Program-made: the position numbers and the translations under genes
Notes under the pieces: generated by a model
Told to the model about the DNA's origin: nothing
Databases searched by the model: none
What the model saw: the letters and a program-made list of their open reading frames with translations, nothing else
Source: Agreia sp. Leaf283
GTDB taxonomy: Bacteria > Actinomycetota > Actinomycetes > Actinomycetales > Microbacteriaceae
Direction of reading: 5' to 3'
DNA: 64,000 bases
Assembly (NCBI RefSeq): GCF_001422485.1
Contig: NZ_LMNF01000001.1
Location: 1,153,050-1,217,049 of the forward strand
Shown here: piece after piece, positions 32,273 through 41,254 of the stretch
How positions within the stretch are numbered: the stretch's first letter is position 1
Layout of the letters: each line of letters begins with the position of its first letter

Positions 32273-33487
32273 CTATGGCCGGCTGGATGCCCGTGCCCGG
32301 CGACGCATGAGGGTTCCGGCCGTGACCGTGGCGGCGAGCACGATGACCACGAAGACGAGCAGCACGGCGGTGGCGGGTTCGAAGGCGAGCGCGGCGCCCA
32401 CGACCAGCACGGGGATGGCGAGGCCCGCGTAGGCGACGAGGAAGATGAGCGCGAGCGTCTCTCCCTTGCGCTTCGGGTCTGCGAGCGAGACGGCGGTGCC
32501 GATCGCCCCCTTGAACAGCAGGCCCACACCGAGCCCGGCGATGACGCCGCCGCCGATGAAGAGAATGATCTGCGGAAGCAGCGCCCCGAGAGCAACGAGG
32601 ACGAGCCCGGTCGAGCAGGCCGCGATGGCGATGGTGAACTGCCGATAGACCGGAACGGGCGTCAGCAGGATCTGCCCGGCTGCCGCGGCGGCGAAGACCG
32701 AGAACGACGTGGCCCCGGCCAGCAGGTGGTCGCCGGCCTGGAACGTGACCACGAGGAACGTCGGTGCGAGCGAGGTGAAGAGTCCGAACACGGCGAAGCC
32801 CGAGAACGCGCCGAACGCCGCGATGACGAAGGGCCGACGTGCGCCCTCCGGCACGGACAGCTTCTGCGGGTGGTAGGCCGGCGGCTGGTCGGGAACGTCG
32901 ACGGTCTCGGGCACCAGCATGAGCGCCACGGCGGCCACGATGAGCACGAGAAGGAACACGAGGTGCGGCAGCACGAGGGGGTCGGGCAGGAACTCGGCGA
33001 AGAGCCCGCCGATGAGCGGCCCGAGCGAGAGACCGCCCAGGTTCGCCGCCCCCGAGACGGATGCCGCGACCACGGTGTTCTCGTTCGGTCGCGCCGTGGC
33101 GCGCAGCTCACCGAGGTGCGCCGTGGCCGTCGCCGTGAGCATGCCGATGCTCGCCCCGTTTACGAGGCGGGCGACGATGAGCCCTAGAACCTCGGGGAAC
33201 AGCAGGAAGAGCACGGCCGACAGGGCGGAGACGAGGACGGCGACGACGAGCACCCGGCGCCGGCCGAGCCAGTCGCTCACGTGCCCGGCGAGGTAGAGGC
33301 TCACGATCACGCCGACCGCGTACGCGGCGAAGATCAGTGTGATCACGAAGGCCGGGAACCCGTCGCGCTGCTGGTACAGCGGGTACAGCGGAGTGGGCAC
33401 GGTCGAGTAGGCCATCACGAGAAGGAAGGTGACGGCGACGATCCAGAAACCGGCGCCGTGTCGAACGGTCGGGATGCGACGGGGCAT
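32273..33487 (-). CDS. MFS transporter
   Basis: 404 residues, about 12 membrane segments. The motif-A-like loop GHVSDWLGRRRVLV sits between TM2 and TM3. Drug/sugar exporter-like; substrate cannot be told. ATG 33487 (MPRRIPTVRHG) is chosen because TM1 begins shortly after; the open frame upstream carries no membrane segment and is Arg/Pro-rich. Divergent from the small protein at 33656. Confidence 0.88.
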   Translation of the reverse strand: MPRRIPTVRHGAGFWIVAVTFLLVMAYSTVPTPLYPLYQQRDGFPAFVITLIFAAYAVGVIVSLYLAGHVSDWLGRRRVLVVAVLVSALSAVLFLLFPEVLGLIVARLVNGASIGMLTATATAHLGELRATARPNENTVVAASVSGAANLGGLSLGPLIGGLFAEFLPDPLVLPHLVFLLVLIVAAVALMLVPETVDVPDQPPAYHPQKLSVPEGARRPFVIAAFGAFSGFAVFGLFTSLAPTFLVVTFQAGDHLLAGATSFSVFAAAAAGQILLTPVPVYRQFTIAIAACSTGLVLVALGALLPQIILFIGGGVIAGLGVGLLFKGAIGTAVSLADPKRKGETLALIFLVAYAGLAIPVLVVGAALAFEPATAVLLVFVVIVLAATVTAGTLMRRRARASSRP

Positions 33488-33643
33488 GGGTGCGTCGGGT
33501 CCTCTCGGCGGGTGCGGCTCGGCCTCGGTGAAGCGGCTTCGGTTATGACGTGCAGGTGCCATCCTCTCGCGCCCCGGAGGCCGCCGAGCGTGCACGGTAT
33601 CGACGTTCGACGTATGTCGAATGCCTTCGAGGGTGATCTTGTC

Positions 33644-33649
33644 TAGGTT
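33644..33649 (+). promoter_or_regulatory. -10 box TAGGTT of a leaderless promoter
   Basis: TAGGTT ends 6 nt before ATG 33656; no ribosome site. Same geometry as at 22663, 53024 and 46960. Confidence 0.55.
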
Positions 33650-33655
33650 CGTCGT

Positions 33656-33940
33656 ATGACCGACGCGACCGAACCCCTTCATGTGAGCCAGCACCACCGC
33701 ACCACGCTCGAGCACATCGAGCGACACCCCACTACCCACAACCTCGAGTGGAACGACGTGATCGGTCTCCTCGATGAGGTCGCCGACGTGCGTGAGGAGC
33801 ACGACGGCAAGTTCGTCGTGAAGCTGGGCGAGGGGCGCATCGTGCTCACGAAGCCCAAGCACAAGGATGTCGACGAGCAGATGGTCCTCGACCTTCGTCG
33901 GCTGCTCCACGACGCGGGGTACACGAGCTCGAAGAAGTAG
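33656..33940 (+). CDS. Small conserved protein, HicA-like fold possible
   Basis: 94 residues. The central part (HPTTHNLEWNDVIGLLDEV, GKFVVKLGEGRIVL) and the end (VLDLRRLLHDAGY) loosely resemble the small dsRBD-like HicA toxins, whose last helix reads LRKILKQAG. No antitoxin (HicB) gene is adjacent, so it is probably a solitary conserved protein rather than a toxin. Starts from a leaderless promoter and lies 56 nt upstream of the sensor kinase gene. Confidence 0.7.
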   Translation: MTDATEPLHVSQHHRTTLEHIERHPTTHNLEWNDVIGLLDEVADVREEHDGKFVVKLGEGRIVLTKPKHKDVDEQMVLDLRRLLHDAGYTSSKK

Positions 33941-33992
33941 CAGCAGGCGCCGCCTCCCCCTGAAGAGGGAGGTGCCTCGCCCCGCCTTTCGC

Positions 33993-33998
33993 TAGCGT
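33993..33998 (+). promoter_or_regulatory. -10 box TAGCGT upstream of the sensor kinase gene
   Basis: TAGCGT ends 7 nt before GTG 34006 and there is no ribosome site, supporting a leaderless start at 34006 rather than the in-frame GTG at 33997. Confidence 0.5.
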
Positions 33999-34005
33999 GA
34001 GTGCT

Positions 34006-35325
34006 GTGACGAACAGCAGGGTCGATGCGCTCGACGACGCATGGGTGCGCCCGCGGCCGTTGCGCCGGGGGTACAGGAACGACGCTGTGCTGGCCGTGGT
34101 CGTCTTTATGCTGAGCCTCGGCAGCCTCGAGCTCTACTACTCGATCGGCTTCTACCCCGACCCGGCGCCTGTGTGGCTCGGAGTGCTGATGGTGCTGCTG
34201 CAGAGCGCGCCCCTGGCCTGGCGGCGGCGCTACCCCGTGTCGGTGCTCGTCGTCAGCGCGGCCGTGTTCATGGCCGTTCAAATACTGAACGTACCCGAAG
34301 TGCTCTTCAGCAATATCGCCTTCTTCATCGCGATGTACACGGCCGGAGCCTGGGGCAGGCATCGTCGCCTCTCGATGGTGTCGCGACTCGTGGTGATCGC
34401 GGGCATGTTCGTATGGCTGTTCTCGGCGCTGCTCGCGCCGGCCTTCGCCGCCAGCCTCGCAGACAGGGATGTCGTGGGCTCGGTCTCGCCGGTCGTCGCG
34501 GTCGGTCTCGTGACGATTCTGCAGAACCTGCTCTACTTCGGCGGCGCCTACTACTTCGGCAGCAGGGCCTGGATCGCCGCCCGCGAGCGGGCTGCCCTGC
34601 AGGACCGCACCGAGCAGCTCGCCGAGGAGCGCGAGCGCACCGCGGCACAGGCCGTCTCGCTCGAACGCCTGCGCATCGCCCGCGAACTGCACGACGTCGT
34701 CGCGCACCACGTCTCGGTGATGGGCGTGCAGGCCGGCGCCGCCCGGCGGGTGCTGCAGCGCGACCCGCAGCAGGCCGTCGAGTCGCTGTCGGCCATCGAG
34801 TCGAGCGCGCGCGAGGCGGTCGACGAACTGCACCGCATGCTCACCACGCTGCGCGACGACAGCCGGCCGGTCGAGGTGGGCGATGCGGTCGACGGTCCCA
34901 GCATGCACGGTGTCGAACAGTTGCCCGAGCTGCTCGGCGACGCCCGCTCCGCCGGACTCGCCGCCGAGCTCACCATCGTCGGAGACCCTCGCCCGCTCAG
35001 CCCCCTGGTGTCGATCACGGTCTACCGGGTCGTGCAAGAGGCCATCACGAACGCCATCAAGCACGCCGGAGCATCGGCATCGATCGACGCGCGGCTGCGC
35101 TACCTCGATGCGGTAGTCGAGGTCGAGGTCACCGACTCGGGTGGGCTGCCCGCTCGCAGCGCCACCGGGCAGGGCTCCGGTCTCGGCATCGTGGGCATGC
35201 GGGAGCGGCTCGCGGCGGTCGGCGGCACGCTGGAGGCTGGCCCCCGCGCTCGCGGCGGCTACCTCGTGCGGGCCGACATCCCGACCGCGTCCGCGGTCGC
35301 GCGCCCAAGGGAGGCGACGCAGTGA
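34006..35325 (+). CDS. Two-component sensor histidine kinase (NarL/DesK-type)
   Basis: 439 residues. Five to six membrane segments in the first 180 residues, then a HisKA_3 dimerisation domain with H229 in ARELHDVVAHH, and an HATPase domain (YRVVQEAITNAIKHAGA, SGLGIVGMRERLAAVGG). No large periplasmic domain, so it may sense a membrane or envelope signal. Overlaps the response regulator by 4 nt. With the ABC export pair downstream it forms the common arrangement in which the two-component system controls an efflux transporter. Confidence 0.92.
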   Translation: MTNSRVDALDDAWVRPRPLRRGYRNDAVLAVVVFMLSLGSLELYYSIGFYPDPAPVWLGVLMVLLQSAPLAWRRRYPVSVLVVSAAVFMAVQILNVPEVLFSNIAFFIAMYTAGAWGRHRRLSMVSRLVVIAGMFVWLFSALLAPAFAASLADRDVVGSVSPVVAVGLVTILQNLLYFGGAYYFGSRAWIAARERAALQDRTEQLAEERERTAAQAVSLERLRIARELHDVVAHHVSVMGVQAGAARRVLQRDPQQAVESLSAIESSAREAVDELHRMLTTLRDDSRPVEVGDAVDGPSMHGVEQLPELLGDARSAGLAAELTIVGDPRPLSPLVSITVYRVVQEAITNAIKHAGASASIDARLRYLDAVVEVEVTDSGGLPARSATGQGSGLGIVGMRERLAAVGGTLEAGPRARGGYLVRADIPTASAVARPREATQ

Positions 35326-36056
35326 CGGACGCAGAGATCCGCGTGCTGCTGGTCGACGATCAGGATCTGCTGCGCAGCGGCATCCGCATCATCCTCGAGA
35401 GCGAGCCCGGAATCGTGGTGGTCGGCGAGGCGCGCGACGGGCACGGCGCACTCGAGCGCATCAGGCAGGTCTCTCCCGACGTGGTCTGCCTCGACGTGCA
35501 GATGCCCGGCATGGACGGGCTCACCGCGACCCGCCTGATCACGGCCCTCGAGCATCCGCCCGCCGTTCTGGTGCTCACCACGTTCGACCGCGACGACTAC
35601 CTGTTCGAGGCGCTCGAGGGCGGCGCCAGCGGCTTTCTGCTGAAGAACAGCACGCCCGAGCAGCTCGTCGACGCGGTGCAGATCGTAGCGCGCGGCGACG
35701 CCCTGCTGAGCCCGGATGTGACGCGTCGCGTGATCGAGAGGTTCGCGCATCGCGACGCCGGCGCCAGGGCCGCCGCGGCGAGTGCGGCGGGGTCGGATGC
35801 CGCTGCCGCGGCCGCCGCGGCTTCGAGCGCCGCAGCAGCCGCCGCCATGGTCTCCGACCTCACGGCCCGCGAACGCGACGTGCTCGGCTTCGTGGCGCGC
35901 GGCATGAGCAACGCAGAGATCGCGGCCGAGCTCTTCCTCGGAGAGGCCACGGTCAAGACCCACGTCTCGAAGGTGCTGCAGAAGCTCGGCGTGCGCGATC
36001 GCATCCAGGCCGTGGTCTTCGCCTACGAGCACGGCATCGCGGTTCCCGGCGCCTGA
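35322..36056 (+). CDS. NarL/LuxR-family response regulator
   Basis: 244 residues from GTG 35322 (GTGA overlap, GGGAGG upstream). The receiver domain has the phospho-acceptor D58 in VCLDVQMPGMDG; the C-terminal LuxR-type HTH reads LTARERDVLGFVARGMSNAE and VKTHVSKVLQKLGVRDR. Between them is an unusually long Ala-rich linker (about residues 147-178, including runs of eight and six Ala), which is absent from typical 210-220-residue members. Likely target: the ABC exporter genes starting 118 nt downstream. Confidence 0.92.
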   Translation: MTDAEIRVLLVDDQDLLRSGIRIILESEPGIVVVGEARDGHGALERIRQVSPDVVCLDVQMPGMDGLTATRLITALEHPPAVLVLTTFDRDDYLFEALEGGASGFLLKNSTPEQLVDAVQIVARGDALLSPDVTRRVIERFAHRDAGARAAAASAAGSDAAAAAAAASSAAAAAAMVSDLTARERDVLGFVARGMSNAEIAAELFLGEATVKTHVSKVLQKLGVRDRIQAVVFAYEHGIAVPGA

Positions 36057-36071
36057 GCACCGCTGCCTGAT

Positions 36072-36092
36072 CTCCTCCGCCTGCGGGAGGAG
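36072..36092 (+). terminator. Hairpin after the two-component genes
   Basis: CTCCTCC (36072-36078) pairs with GGAGGAG (36086-36092) around a 7-nt loop, 16 nt after the response-regulator stop. No T-tract; weak terminator candidate. Confidence 0.4.
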
Positions 36093-36145
36093 GAGGGCTG
36101 CGCGCGCTACGTCTGGCGGGGGATGTGAGCGTGCGCGGGCCTCAA

Positions 36146-36151
36146 TAGCGT
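36146..36151 (+). promoter_or_regulatory. -10 box TAGCGT of the ABC exporter genes
   Basis: TAGCGT lies 22 nt upstream of ATG 36174, with AAGGA (36163-36167) between them, so this transcript has a short leader with a ribosome site, unlike the leaderless genes. Confidence 0.45.
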
Positions 36152-36173
36152 GGAGGCGACGGAAGGAACATCC

Positions 36174-37058
36174 ATGCTGCAGCTCGACGCAGTCACCAAA
36201 AGCTTCGGCGACCGCACCGCCCTCGACGCCGTGAGCTTCGAGGTCGGAGACGGCCGACTGACCGGGTTCGTGGGAGGCAACGGCGCCGGCAAGACCACGA
36301 CCATGCGCATCATCCTGGGCGTGCTCGCCGCCGACTCAGGAACGGTGCGCCTGGGCGGCTCCGTGCTCGGCGCGGCCGATCGGCGTCGCTTCGGCTACAT
36401 GCCGGAGGAGCGCGGTCTCTACGCCAAGATGAAGGTCGCCGAGCAGCTCGTGTACCTCGCGCGGCTGCACGGACTCTCCCGTCGCGACGCCGAGGCGAAC
36501 GCCGCCGAACTGCTCGAGCGGCTCGGCCTCGCCGAGCGCGCGAACGACACCGTCGAGAGCCTCTCGCTCGGAAACCAGCAGCGCGCCCAGATCGCCGCCG
36601 CGCTCGTGCACTCTCCCGAGGTGCTCATTCTCGACGAGCCCTTCTCCGGCCTCGACCCCATGGCGGTCGAGACCGTGCTCGGGGTGCTGCACGACGTGGC
36701 GAAGCGGGGTGCGCCGGTGCTGTTCTCGTCGCATCAGCTGGATGTCGTCGAGCGGCTCTGCGACGACGTCGTCGTGATCGCGAACGGCCAGGTCAGGGCC
36801 AGCGGCTCGCGCCAGAAGCTGCAGGACGACAATGCGGTGCGACAGTTCGAACTGCTCGTCGCATCCGACGCCGCCTGGGTGCGCGAGATGCCCGGCGTCA
36901 CCGTGCTCGACTTCGACGGAGGCTACGCCCTCTTCGAGGCCGACGACGACGATGCCGCGCAGGCCGTTCTTCGGCGCGCCCTGCAGCAGGGTCCGGTCGC
37001 CAGCTTCGCGCCCCGGCACCGATCGCTCGCCGAGATCTTCACGGAGGTCGTGAAATGA
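36174..37058 (+). CDS. ABC transporter ATP-binding protein (ABC-2 exporter)
   Basis: 294 residues. Walker A GGNGAGKT (34-41), signature SLGNQQRAQ, Walker B VLILDEPFSGLDP, then a C-terminal DUF4162-like part. Na+-efflux (NatA)/drug-export type ATPase. ATG 36174 follows AAGGA; an upstream in-frame GTG at 36150 falls on the -10 box. Overlaps the permease by 4 nt. Probably controlled by the two-component system upstream. Confidence 0.92.
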   Translation: MLQLDAVTKSFGDRTALDAVSFEVGDGRLTGFVGGNGAGKTTTMRIILGVLAADSGTVRLGGSVLGAADRRRFGYMPEERGLYAKMKVAEQLVYLARLHGLSRRDAEANAAELLERLGLAERANDTVESLSLGNQQRAQIAAALVHSPEVLILDEPFSGLDPMAVETVLGVLHDVAKRGAPVLFSSHQLDVVERLCDDVVVIANGQVRASGSRQKLQDDNAVRQFELLVASDAAWVREMPGVTVLDFDGGYALFEADDDDAAQAVLRRALQQGPVASFAPRHRSLAEIFTEVVK

Positions 37059-38152
37059 CCATCGCAGACACCCGGGCCAACACCTTCGTTCAGAGCGCCG
37101 TGCTCGTCGCCGACCGCGAGGTGCGCATGCGGCTGCGCAGCAAGGCCTTCATCGTCTCGTCGGCGATTCTGCTGCTGGCCGTGATCGCGTCGATCGTGGC
37201 GGGCAGCATCTTCGGCGCGTCCGCCTCGAGTTCCGTCACCCGCGTCGCCGTTGTCGGCGACTCCGGGTCGTTCGCGCAGGTCGCATCGCTTGACGTGACC
37301 GAGGCCGACAGCGTCGGCGCTGCCGAGCAGCTCGTGCGAGCCGGCGATGTCGAGGCCGCGATCGTTCCGGGTGACGGGCCCACGGGCATCCGGATTCTGG
37401 CGCTCGAGGAGGCGCCCAGCGCGCTCGTGCAGCTGCTGAGCGTGACGCCCGAGGTGTCGCTGCTCGAGCCCGCCGACCAGAACGGGTCGCTCGCCTATCT
37501 GGTGGGGCTCGGCTTCGGCATCGTGTTCTTCATGGCGGCGACCCTGTTCGGCACGACGATCGCCCAGAGCGTCGTCGAGGAGAAGGCCAGCCGCGTCGTC
37601 GAGATCCTGATGTCGGCGATCTCGGCGCGCGCCCTGCTGGCCGGCAAGGTGATCGGCAACACGGTCCTGGCGTTCGGTCAGATCGTGCTGATCGCCGCGG
37701 CTGCTATCGTCGGACTGGTGGTGACGGGGCAGGATGCGCTGCTCGGCGACCTGGGACCGTCGATCGTCTGGTTCGTGGTGTTCTTCGCCGTGGGCTTCGT
37801 GTTGCTGGCCGCGCTGTTCGCCTCGGCGGCCGCGCTCGTGTCGCGACAGGAGGACATCGGATCGGTGACCACCCCCGTGATGATGCTGGTGATGATCCCG
37901 TACTTCCTCATCGTGTTCGCCTGGGACAACGACCTGGTGCTCACGATCATGTCGTACGTGCCGTTCTCGGCACCGATCGGCATGCCGATGCGCGTCTACC
38001 TCGGAACCGCCGAGTGGTGGGAGCCGCTTCTCTCGCTCGTGGTCATCATCGCCACGACCGTGGTGGTCGTGCTGCTCGGGTCGAGGATCTACTCGAACTC
38101 GCTGCTGCGCACGGGCGCGAGGGTGAAGATCCTGGATGCGCTGCGCGGCTGA
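37055..38152 (+). CDS. ABC-2 type transporter permease (NatB-like)
   Basis: 365 residues. TM1 at about 27-50, a large extracytoplasmic loop, then five membrane segments; VVEEKASRVVEILMSAISAR is the hallmark of ABC-2 permeases. Partner of the ATPase at 36174. Its last 64 nt overlap the convergent kinase gene. Substrate unknown; ions or antimicrobial compounds are the usual cargo. Confidence 0.92.
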   Translation: MTIADTRANTFVQSAVLVADREVRMRLRSKAFIVSSAILLLAVIASIVAGSIFGASASSSVTRVAVVGDSGSFAQVASLDVTEADSVGAAEQLVRAGDVEAAIVPGDGPTGIRILALEEAPSALVQLLSVTPEVSLLEPADQNGSLAYLVGLGFGIVFFMAATLFGTTIAQSVVEEKASRVVEILMSAISARALLAGKVIGNTVLAFGQIVLIAAAAIVGLVVTGQDALLGDLGPSIVWFVVFFAVGFVLLAALFASAAALVSRQEDIGSVTTPVMMLVMIPYFLIVFAWDNDLVLTIMSYVPFSAPIGMPMRVYLGTAEWWEPLLSLVVIIATTVVVVLLGSRIYSNSLLRTGARVKILDALRG

Positions 38153-39366
38153 GACTCGTTCCCTGAGCCTGTCGAAGGGCCGCGTCGCGCGATCGCCGCG
38201 ATGAATCCACCGACGAAGGTGTCGCCCAGGCCGATCGTGGTGGGCTGCTCGACCGTCAGCAGGAAGGCGGGCACGCAGCAGACCTCGGCGCCCAGGCGGG
38301 CCCGGATGCCGGCGGCCAGCTCGGCCCCCAGCGGGTTGAGGGGCAGCAGGCCGGTCTGCACATAGTTGCGCTCGGTGAAGCCGTCGCCGCGCACGTAGCG
38401 GGTGCTGGCCATCTGGATCGCACCGCGCAGCGCATCCTCGTAGTCGCCGGCGCGGTCGCCCAGGGCGAGCGACCAGAACTTGGTGTGCACCACCAGCAGC
38501 GAGGCCGGGATGAGTTCGCGGAGCTCGCCGAGCGCGGCGCAGACCTCGTCGACGTCGAGCAGGTCGACGGGGTGGCCCACGTAGGCCTGCATCTCGTCTT
38601 CGTTCATGCTGTACACGTCGATGCGATCGAGCAGTGCCTCGCGCACGTGCCTGCTCAGGGCCGGCACGTGGAAGCCGGAGTCCTCGTAGAAGACGAGCGC
38701 GCTCTGCGGCAGCCGGCCCAGGTGCCGGCGGATGTCGTCGAGGCGCTGCAGCAGCGTCTCCTCGCTCTGGATGCTGTTGAATCCCGAGATCATGAAGAGC
38801 TCGGCCTGTTCCAGGCTGCTGCCGAGTTCGTCACTGAGCACGAGCTCGGCGTTCGGCGGATCATTCGCGAAGATCACCCGGTTGGCGTGCGGCGAACGCA
38901 GCTCCAGCTCGCCCACCCGCACCCTGCTGCCCTCGACGAACTGAACGATGAGGTGCGGGTCGAGGGTGTCGCGCTCGGCGCTCGAGATGTAGGCGGAGCC
39001 CCGGGGGAGCAGTCGGCGCACGTTGTCGTCGATGCTCACGAGATGCAGGGTGCAGGTCACTCCCAGCGCCTCCATCGCGTAGGCCGCCCGCACGCCCGTT
39101 CCGCCGAGGGTGATGCGTCGGCGGAACCGGGCGGCGAACTCTTCGACCGTGCGGGAGGAGGCGACGAATCGCTCTCCTCCCGCACCGTCCTTCACGAAGG
39201 CGAGCAGGGCGATCAGCAGGTCGCGTTCGCTGCGGATCGCGATCAGCCGCGAGAGCTCCGCGGGCTGGATCGCGTAGTGCAGCACGAGGTCGTCGATCAC
39301 CCGGGAGTTCCAGACGATCTCGTAGTCCACTGTTCCGCCGAGACCCAGCACGAGCTTCTCATTCAT
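38089..39366 (-). CDS. ADP-dependent phosphofructokinase/glucokinase family kinase
   Basis: 425 residues. The ADP-PFK/GK fold is suggested by VLGLGGTVDYEIVW, TLGGTGVRAAYAMEALG, MISGFNSIQSEE and the C-terminal GLGDTFVGGF, where D382 would be the catalytic base. The last 30 or so residues come from the gene-end repeat (GPSTGSGNE) and from sequence antisense to the exporter permease, so they are a recent non-family tail. Last gene of the operon binding protein-permeases-aldolase-kinase; likely phosphorylates the imported sugar before the class II aldolase cleaves it. ADP as donor is a family inference; an ATP-using member is possible. Confidence 0.72.
   Translation of the reverse strand: MNEKLVLGLGGTVDYEIVWNSRVIDDLVLHYAIQPAELSRLIAIRSERDLLIALLAFVKDGAGGERFVASSRTVEEFAARFRRRITLGGTGVRAAYAMEALGVTCTLHLVSIDDNVRRLLPRGSAYISSAERDTLDPHLIVQFVEGSRVRVGELELRSPHANRVIFANDPPNAELVLSDELGSSLEQAELFMISGFNSIQSEETLLQRLDDIRRHLGRLPQSALVFYEDSGFHVPALSRHVREALLDRIDVYSMNEDEMQAYVGHPVDLLDVDEVCAALGELRELIPASLLVVHTKFWSLALGDRAGDYEDALRGAIQMASTRYVRGDGFTERNYVQTGLLPLNPLGAELAAGIRARLGAEVCCVPAFLLTVEQPTTIGLGDTFVGGFIAAIARRGPSTGSGNESQPRSASRIFTLAPVRSSEFE
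38157..38179 (-). repeat. Gene-end repeat inside the kinase gene 3' end
   Basis: One full reverse copy. It is read through by the convergent kinase gene and encodes the peptide GPSTGSGNE near its C-terminus. Confidence 0.85.
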
Positions 39367-39403
39367 CGTGACACCAAACGCTTCGTGGGCTCGCGCCCGT
39401 CGG

Positions 39404-40264
39404 TCAGTACAGCGTTGCCTTGCCGGCCGATTCGAAGAGGTCGATCTTCTGGGCGGCAGTCTCCTTCATCGCGGCGATCGACGGGGGCTGGATGGTGTTG
39501 GGCTCGCGCACACTCGCGTCTGCCAGCACCTCGCGCATCTTGTTGTGGTAGCTCGCCTTGATGTCGGAGGAGATGTTGATCTTATTCACTCCGAGCTTCA
39601 CCGACTCGCCGATCTCGCCGTCGGGGTTGTTCGATCCGCCGTGCAGCACGAGGGGGATGTTGACCTTCGCCTTGATGCGCTTGAGCAGCTCGAGCTTGAG
39701 CTCGGGCTTCATGCTCGCCGGGTAGATGCCGTGGCTCGTTCCGATGGCGATGGCCAGGCTGTCGACGCCGGTGGCCTCGACGAACGTCACCGCCTCGTCG
39801 GGCTCGGTGTAGATGATGGATGCGGCGCCGTCCTCGGCCTCGTTGTCGGTCTTGCCGATCGTGCCGAGCTCTCCCTCGACGGAGACGCCCACGGCGTGGG
39901 CCGTGTCGACGACCTTCTTCGTGATGGCGATGTTCTCATCGAACGGCAGCATCGAGCCGTCGATCATCACCGAGGTGAAGCCGCTCTGAATGGCCAGCAG
40001 CACCTGTTCGTAGCTCGCGCCGTGGTCGAGGTGGATGGTGACCGGCACGCTCGAGCGGTTCGCCCTCGCGATGATCGCGTGCAGCACATCGGTGCCGATG
40101 TGGCTCAGCTCGTCGGGGTGGATGGCGATGAGCAGCGGCGACTGCTTCTCTTCGCTGATCTCGAAGAGGCCGTTCATCATGGCGTAGTCGCTGACGTTGA
40201 ACGCCGGCACGGCGAAGTTGTTCGCGTTGGCGACATCGAGAAGGTCTTTTCCGGATACGAGCAT
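39404..40264 (-). CDS. Class II fructose/tagatose-bisphosphate aldolase
   Basis: 286 residues. NNFAVPAFNVSDYAM, the catalytic/zinc motif HLDHG (D80, H81), GELGTIG, IGTSHGIY and VLHGGSNNP are class II aldolase marks, closest in style to FbaA/GatY/KbaY. Cleaves a ketose bisphosphate to dihydroxyacetone phosphate and an aldehyde phosphate. It lies 63 nt after the permease and 37 nt before the kinase gene, so it appears dedicated to the sugar imported by this operon rather than to glycolysis. Confidence 0.9.
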   Translation of the reverse strand: MLVSGKDLLDVANANNFAVPAFNVSDYAMMNGLFEISEEKQSPLLIAIHPDELSHIGTDVLHAIIARANRSSVPVTIHLDHGASYEQVLLAIQSGFTSVMIDGSMLPFDENIAITKKVVDTAHAVGVSVEGELGTIGKTDNEAEDGAASIIYTEPDEAVTFVEATGVDSLAIAIGTSHGIYPASMKPELKLELLKRIKAKVNIPLVLHGGSNNPDGEIGESVKLGVNKINISSDIKASYHNKMREVLADASVREPNTIQPPSIAAMKETAAQKIDLFESAGKATLY

Positions 40265-40327
40265 GGTGGGTTTTCTCCTTGTTTTGTGGTGAGGCAGTGG
40301 TGTCGCAGGAAAGGGGGAAGGAAGGGG

Positions 40328-41254
40328 TCAGCTCTTGACGGCGCCGGCGGTCATGCCGCCGATGAAGTAGCGCTGGAAGAAGAGGAAGAGGATCAGCACG
40401 GGGATGCAGCCGAGGATGCTCATCGCCATCATCTCGTTCCACTCGTACGAGTTCTGGCCCATGAGCAGCTGGATGCCGATGGGCACCGTGCGCATGTCCT
40501 CCGTGCGGGTGAGCGTGAGGGCGAAGAGGTATTCGTTCCACGCGATCATGAACGTGTAGACGCCCACGGAGACGATGCCGGGTATCGAGATCGGCACCAG
40601 GATGCGCCACAGCACGGTGAGCGGGCCGGCCCCGTCCATGCGGGCCGCCTCGTCGAGCTCCTTCGGCAGGGTGTTGAAGTAGCCGGTCATCATGATGATC
40701 GCGTAGGGCAGCGTGAACACCAGGTAGGTGAGGATGAGCCCCTGATAGGTGTTGTAGAGGCCCAGCACCACCATGAGTCCGAAGAACGGGATCAGCAGCG
40801 TGATCGGCGGCACCGCCTGGATGCTCACGATGATCATGTTGATCGGGCGCTTGCCCTTGAACTCGTAGCGGCTGAAGGCGTAGGAGGCGAGGATCGCCAC
40901 GAGCAGTGTCAGCCCGGTCACGGCCAGCGAGACGACGTAGCTGTTGATGAAGAAGCGCACCTTCGTGGGATCGGTGAGGATCGTGATGTACGCGTCGAAC
41001 GAGAACGTCGAGGTGATCAGCTGCGGCGGGTAGGCGAAGATCTCGGTGTTCGGCTTGAACGAGCTCGAAGCCATCCAGAGGATCGGGAAGGCGGCGAAGG
41101 CAGCCCCCGTCAGCAGGAGCAGGATGATGACGACCTTCGCGAGTCGCTCCTTCGGCCGGCGCCGCGGCTTCTGCGCGGGCGAGCGTCGGGCGCCATCCGG
41201 TGTCGTACGAACGGCCGGCGTCTGTTTCTGGGCGAATGTCGTCATGTCAGTCAC
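40328..41254 (-). CDS. Sugar ABC transporter permease (MalG type)
   Basis: 308 residues. Six membrane segments; EAA motif LDEAARMDGAGPLTVLWRI; C-terminus RYFIGGMTAGAVKS. GTG 41254 (MTDMTTF) overlaps the preceding gene by 8 nt; ATG 41245 is the alternative. Channel half of the importer whose binding protein is at 43577-42288. Confidence 0.92.
   Translation of the reverse strand: MTDMTTFAQKQTPAVRTTPDGARRSPAQKPRRRPKERLAKVVIILLLLTGAAFAAFPILWMASSSFKPNTEIFAYPPQLITSTFSFDAYITILTDPTKVRFFINSYVVSLAVTGLTLLVAILASYAFSRYEFKGKRPINMIIVSIQAVPPITLLIPFFGLMVVLGLYNTYQGLILTYLVFTLPYAIIMMTGYFNTLPKELDEAARMDGAGPLTVLWRILVPISIPGIVSVGVYTFMIAWNEYLFALTLTRTEDMRTVPIGIQLLMGQNSYEWNEMMAMSILGCIPVLILFLFFQRYFIGGMTAGAVKS

Noticed and set aside
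33656-33940. HicA toxin of a toxin-antitoxin pair
   Set aside because: Only a loose resemblance, and no HicB-type partner on either side; kept as a conserved small protein.
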